This document shows positions 62,407 through 64,000 of a DNA stretch of 64,000 nucleotides, piece after piece (positions within the stretch are counted from its first letter, which is position 1; every line of letters begins with the position of its first letter). The notes below the pieces were generated by a model, which worked only from the letters and a program-made list of their open reading frames with translations, ran no database searches and was not told the origin of the DNA. The DNA is from Cutaneotrichosporon cavernicola (lineage: Eukaryota; Basidiomycota; Tremellomycetes; Trichosporonales; Trichosporonaceae), in the NCBI RefSeq assembly GCF_030864355.1, contig NC_083394.1, positions 3,224,001-3,288,000 on the forward strand. Reading direction: 5' to 3'. Position numbers and translations under genes: made by a program.

Positions 62407-64000
62407 ATGTCCGACCTCGAGTGGGCGCTCGCGAGCCTCTCTGCGCCGTCTGGGAGTAGCCGGGCGGCAGAAATCGTCACAGCGGTCAAGGGCGCCGACT
62501 TCCGCGCCGTCGTCTTCAGCAAGGAAGGTACGGACGTGCTCGCGCTCGTTCCCAACCTCCTCGACGGGCTGCAGGAGGGCGCGACAGACTCGGACTCTTC
62601 TTCCTCCCCAAAGGTCTCCGATGAAGACGCGTTTGTTCTGCTGGCGGTAGCGGTCGCGCTGCAACACGCCTTCGTCCAGGCCAACTGGACTGGCCCGAAC
62701 CTCGACTTTGGACCTGCCGACGTGATCGCGGCCGTGCGCGGCGGTGAGGTCGGCGACGCGGACGCCGCCAATGCTGCGGCCAACGCTGGCGCCCTTCCAG
62801 CTCTCACCATCCTGGGTGAGCCGGCATACCACCTCGCCGCTCATCCCGCCCTCTTTCTCCTCTCCGTGCGCCTGCTAGCCTACCTGCAGAAGTCTGCCGC
62901 GCTCAAGACCCTCCCCTGGTGGCTCCTGCGCAGCCACCTCGTCCACCTTGCCCTGCTTGACGAGCCTGTTGCTTTGTCAGACGACATAATTCAGGAGGTT
63001 ATTGCTCTGGTCGACGCTGCGCCTGACGCAGACACGGCCGCTGCGCTGCAGCTCGAACTCGGCCTCCTCCAGTCGCGTTTGGGACAGGACCGAGCCGCGA
63101 ACCAGGCGTTCCTCGCGGCCGCGCGAGCTAGCGGCCTCGAGTTTGAGCTCGCTGGTGCAATGGGCCGCCGTACCAAGTTCCAGGTGATGGACTACTCGCA
63201 GCTTGTTCTGCTTGCCGAGAGCCGTGCACGAGAGGGCGAGGAGGTCGTGGAGAAGAAGGTACCAGAGACTCTGGCGCTCAACGACGACACGCTGCTAGAA
63301 GAGACCGAGTTCACCAAGGTCACACAGACCGGCTCGGGCGCACTCGCCCACCTCGACCCATCGAACCAGCCGCCGCTGCACCCGCTTGACCAGGCTCTCC
63401 TTCTCTCGCTGTGCCTGTCGCAACGCAATGACTCGCCGACACACGGCCTCACGAACCAGCAGATGATGCCATTCCTCGCACGGGTCCTCTCTCACCCCCG
63501 CAACTGGAGCATCCACACCACTGCACTCCTCCTCCGCTCACGCCTCGAGGCGAACCGCTCGCGCACGGTTGAGCGGTCGACGCTCCAGCTCGCCGCGCTC
63601 ATTGACCAGATGCCGACGGCCGACTCGGCTCCGGCCGAGCGCCTCCAGTACTTCCATCAGCTGCCTCTGCCGTCCAAGTGGGAGATGGAGCGCGAGCTCG
63701 CCAAGCGCTACCTTTCGCTCGGTGTCGTGCGGTCCGCGCTTGAGATCTTCACACGTCTCGAGATGTGGGAAGACGCCGCCATTGCCATGATGCGGATGGA
63801 CATGGACAGTGAGGCTGAGCGCCTCGTTCACGACCTCCTAGAGGGGCGTAAGATTGAGAGTGACGTTGTGGTGCAGCTCGGCAAGAGCAGCCTCTCGGAC
63901 GCACGCCGCGCCAAGCTCTCCTCGGCCCGCGCAGCCAAGCTGTGGTGCGTTCTGGGCGACCTCGCGCTCAATGGTGACGTGGGTATTCGGGACCCAGAGG
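62407..64000 (+). CDS. EMW1: Emw1/TTC27 tetratricopeptide protein (partial, cut by window end)
   Basis: An open frame from the ATG at 62407 runs to the window edge, giving at least 531 residues without an intron. The homologue is human TTC27, yeast Emw1, an essential TPR protein linked to cell-wall integrity and reported in ribosome or chaperone-related assembly. Recognisable parts are MSDLEWALASL, AGAMGRRTKFQVMDYSQL, LLLRSRLEANRSRTVER and the segment before the TPRs, WEMERELAKRYLSLGVVRSALEIFTRLEMWEDA, matching TTC27. The TPR array expected in the C-terminal half lies beyond the window. Ala-rich stretches near residue 120 are family-typical length filler. The ATG follows a 178-base divergent promoter shared with FUN14. 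Confidence 0.88.
   Translation, partial: MSDLEWALASLSAPSGSSRAAEIVTAVKGADFRAVVFSKEGTDVLALVPNLLDGLQEGATDSDSSSSPKVSDEDAFVLLAVAVALQHAFVQANWTGPNLDFGPADVIAAVRGGEVGDADAANAAANAGALPALTILGEPAYHLAAHPALFLLSVRLLAYLQKSAALKTLPWWLLRSHLVHLALLDEPVALSDDIIQEVIALVDAAPDADTAAALQLELGLLQSRLGQDRAANQAFLAAARASGLEFELAGAMGRRTKFQVMDYSQLVLLAESRAREGEEVVEKKVPETLALNDDTLLEETEFTKVTQTGSGALAHLDPSNQPPLHPLDQALLLSLCLSQRNDSPTHGLTNQQMMPFLARVLSHPRNWSIHTTALLLRSRLEANRSRTVERSTLQLAALIDQMPTADSAPAERLQYFHQLPLPSKWEMERELAKRYLSLGVVRSALEIFTRLEMWEDAAIAMMRMDMDSEAERLVHDLLEGRKIESDVVVQLGKSSLSDARRAKLSSARAAKLWCVLGDLALNGDVGIRDPE

Overview
The window reads as nuclear DNA of a GC-rich basidiomycete yeast. Coding genes are interrupted by many very short introns (about 32-60 nt) with GTGAGT or GTGCGT-type donors and a CTGAC/CTAAC branch point lying only a few bases before the acceptor AG. 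Gene content and style fit Tremellomycetes, probably Trichosporonales, although the species cannot be fixed from sequence alone. About twenty protein genes can be assembled, most of them conserved eukaryotic housekeeping genes. There are three tRNA genes and two gene-poor stretches. Gene models were built by hand: exons were joined where reading phase, splice signals and family motifs all agree.

Layout. 1.7-4.1 kb: an F-box-like lineage protein. 4.9-6.3 kb: membrane-anchored cysteine-synthase-like enzyme (MCY1/CYS12 type). 6.9-10.5 kb: SLD2 (minus) and CBP3 (plus) share a promoter, followed by mitochondrial ribosomal protein bL32m. 10.7-14.1 kb: PUS4 pseudouridine synthase, an intron-containing tRNA-Gly(TCC), and PNG1 peptide:N-glycanase. 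15.2-15.8 kb: a four-helix MARVEL-like membrane protein. 15.8-21.0 kb: sparse, with two identical inverted tRNA-Thr(AGT) genes and an acidic protein of unknown function. 21.0-27.3 kb: TRS85/TRAPPC8, uL5m and NOP16. 28.1-30.4 kb: NADPH-cytochrome P450 reductase. 31.3-35.6 kb: SAC3. 36.0-38.1 kb: DNAJC11-like co-chaperone. 39.7-41.9 kb: acetoacetyl-CoA synthetase. 42.9-44.3 kb: EamA/DMT transporter. 44.3-49.4 kb: gene-poor and repeat-rich, with a tandem repeat and a 33-bp perfect inverted repeat. 49.4-51.0 kb: HMG-box transcription factor with a Gln/His tract. 52.3-54.9 kb: LTA4H-type aminopeptidase/epoxide hydrolase in 12 exons. 55.1-58.0 kb: the fusion gene described below. 58.2-62.2 kb: GDT1/TMEM165 transporter, ArfGAP, FUN14. 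62.4 kb to the edge: EMW1/TTC27, cut by the window end.

The standout is the 55.1-58.0 kb gene. One continuous reading frame (two short introns) joins two ZNRD2/p27-type zinc ribbons, a catalytically intact phosphopantothenoylcysteine decarboxylase (Hal3/Cab3 flavoprotein, CoA synthesis), a hydrophobic multi-helix segment, and a Nus1/NgBR-like cis-prenyltransferase subunit (dolichol synthesis) that ends in the family's C-terminal RxG signature. No stop codon separates the parts. A physical link of CoA and dolichol synthesis in one ER-anchored polypeptide is the best candidate here for an undescribed system.

Many genes serve mitochondria (bL32m, uL5m, CBP3, FUN14, DNAJC11, MCY1-like) or the secretory pathway (TRS85, GDT1, PNG1, ArfGAP, the Nus1 part of the fusion). 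Several promoters carry ACGT-core palindromes (TTACGTAA, TGACGTCA, GTCACGTGAC), which may reflect shared bZIP or bHLH control.
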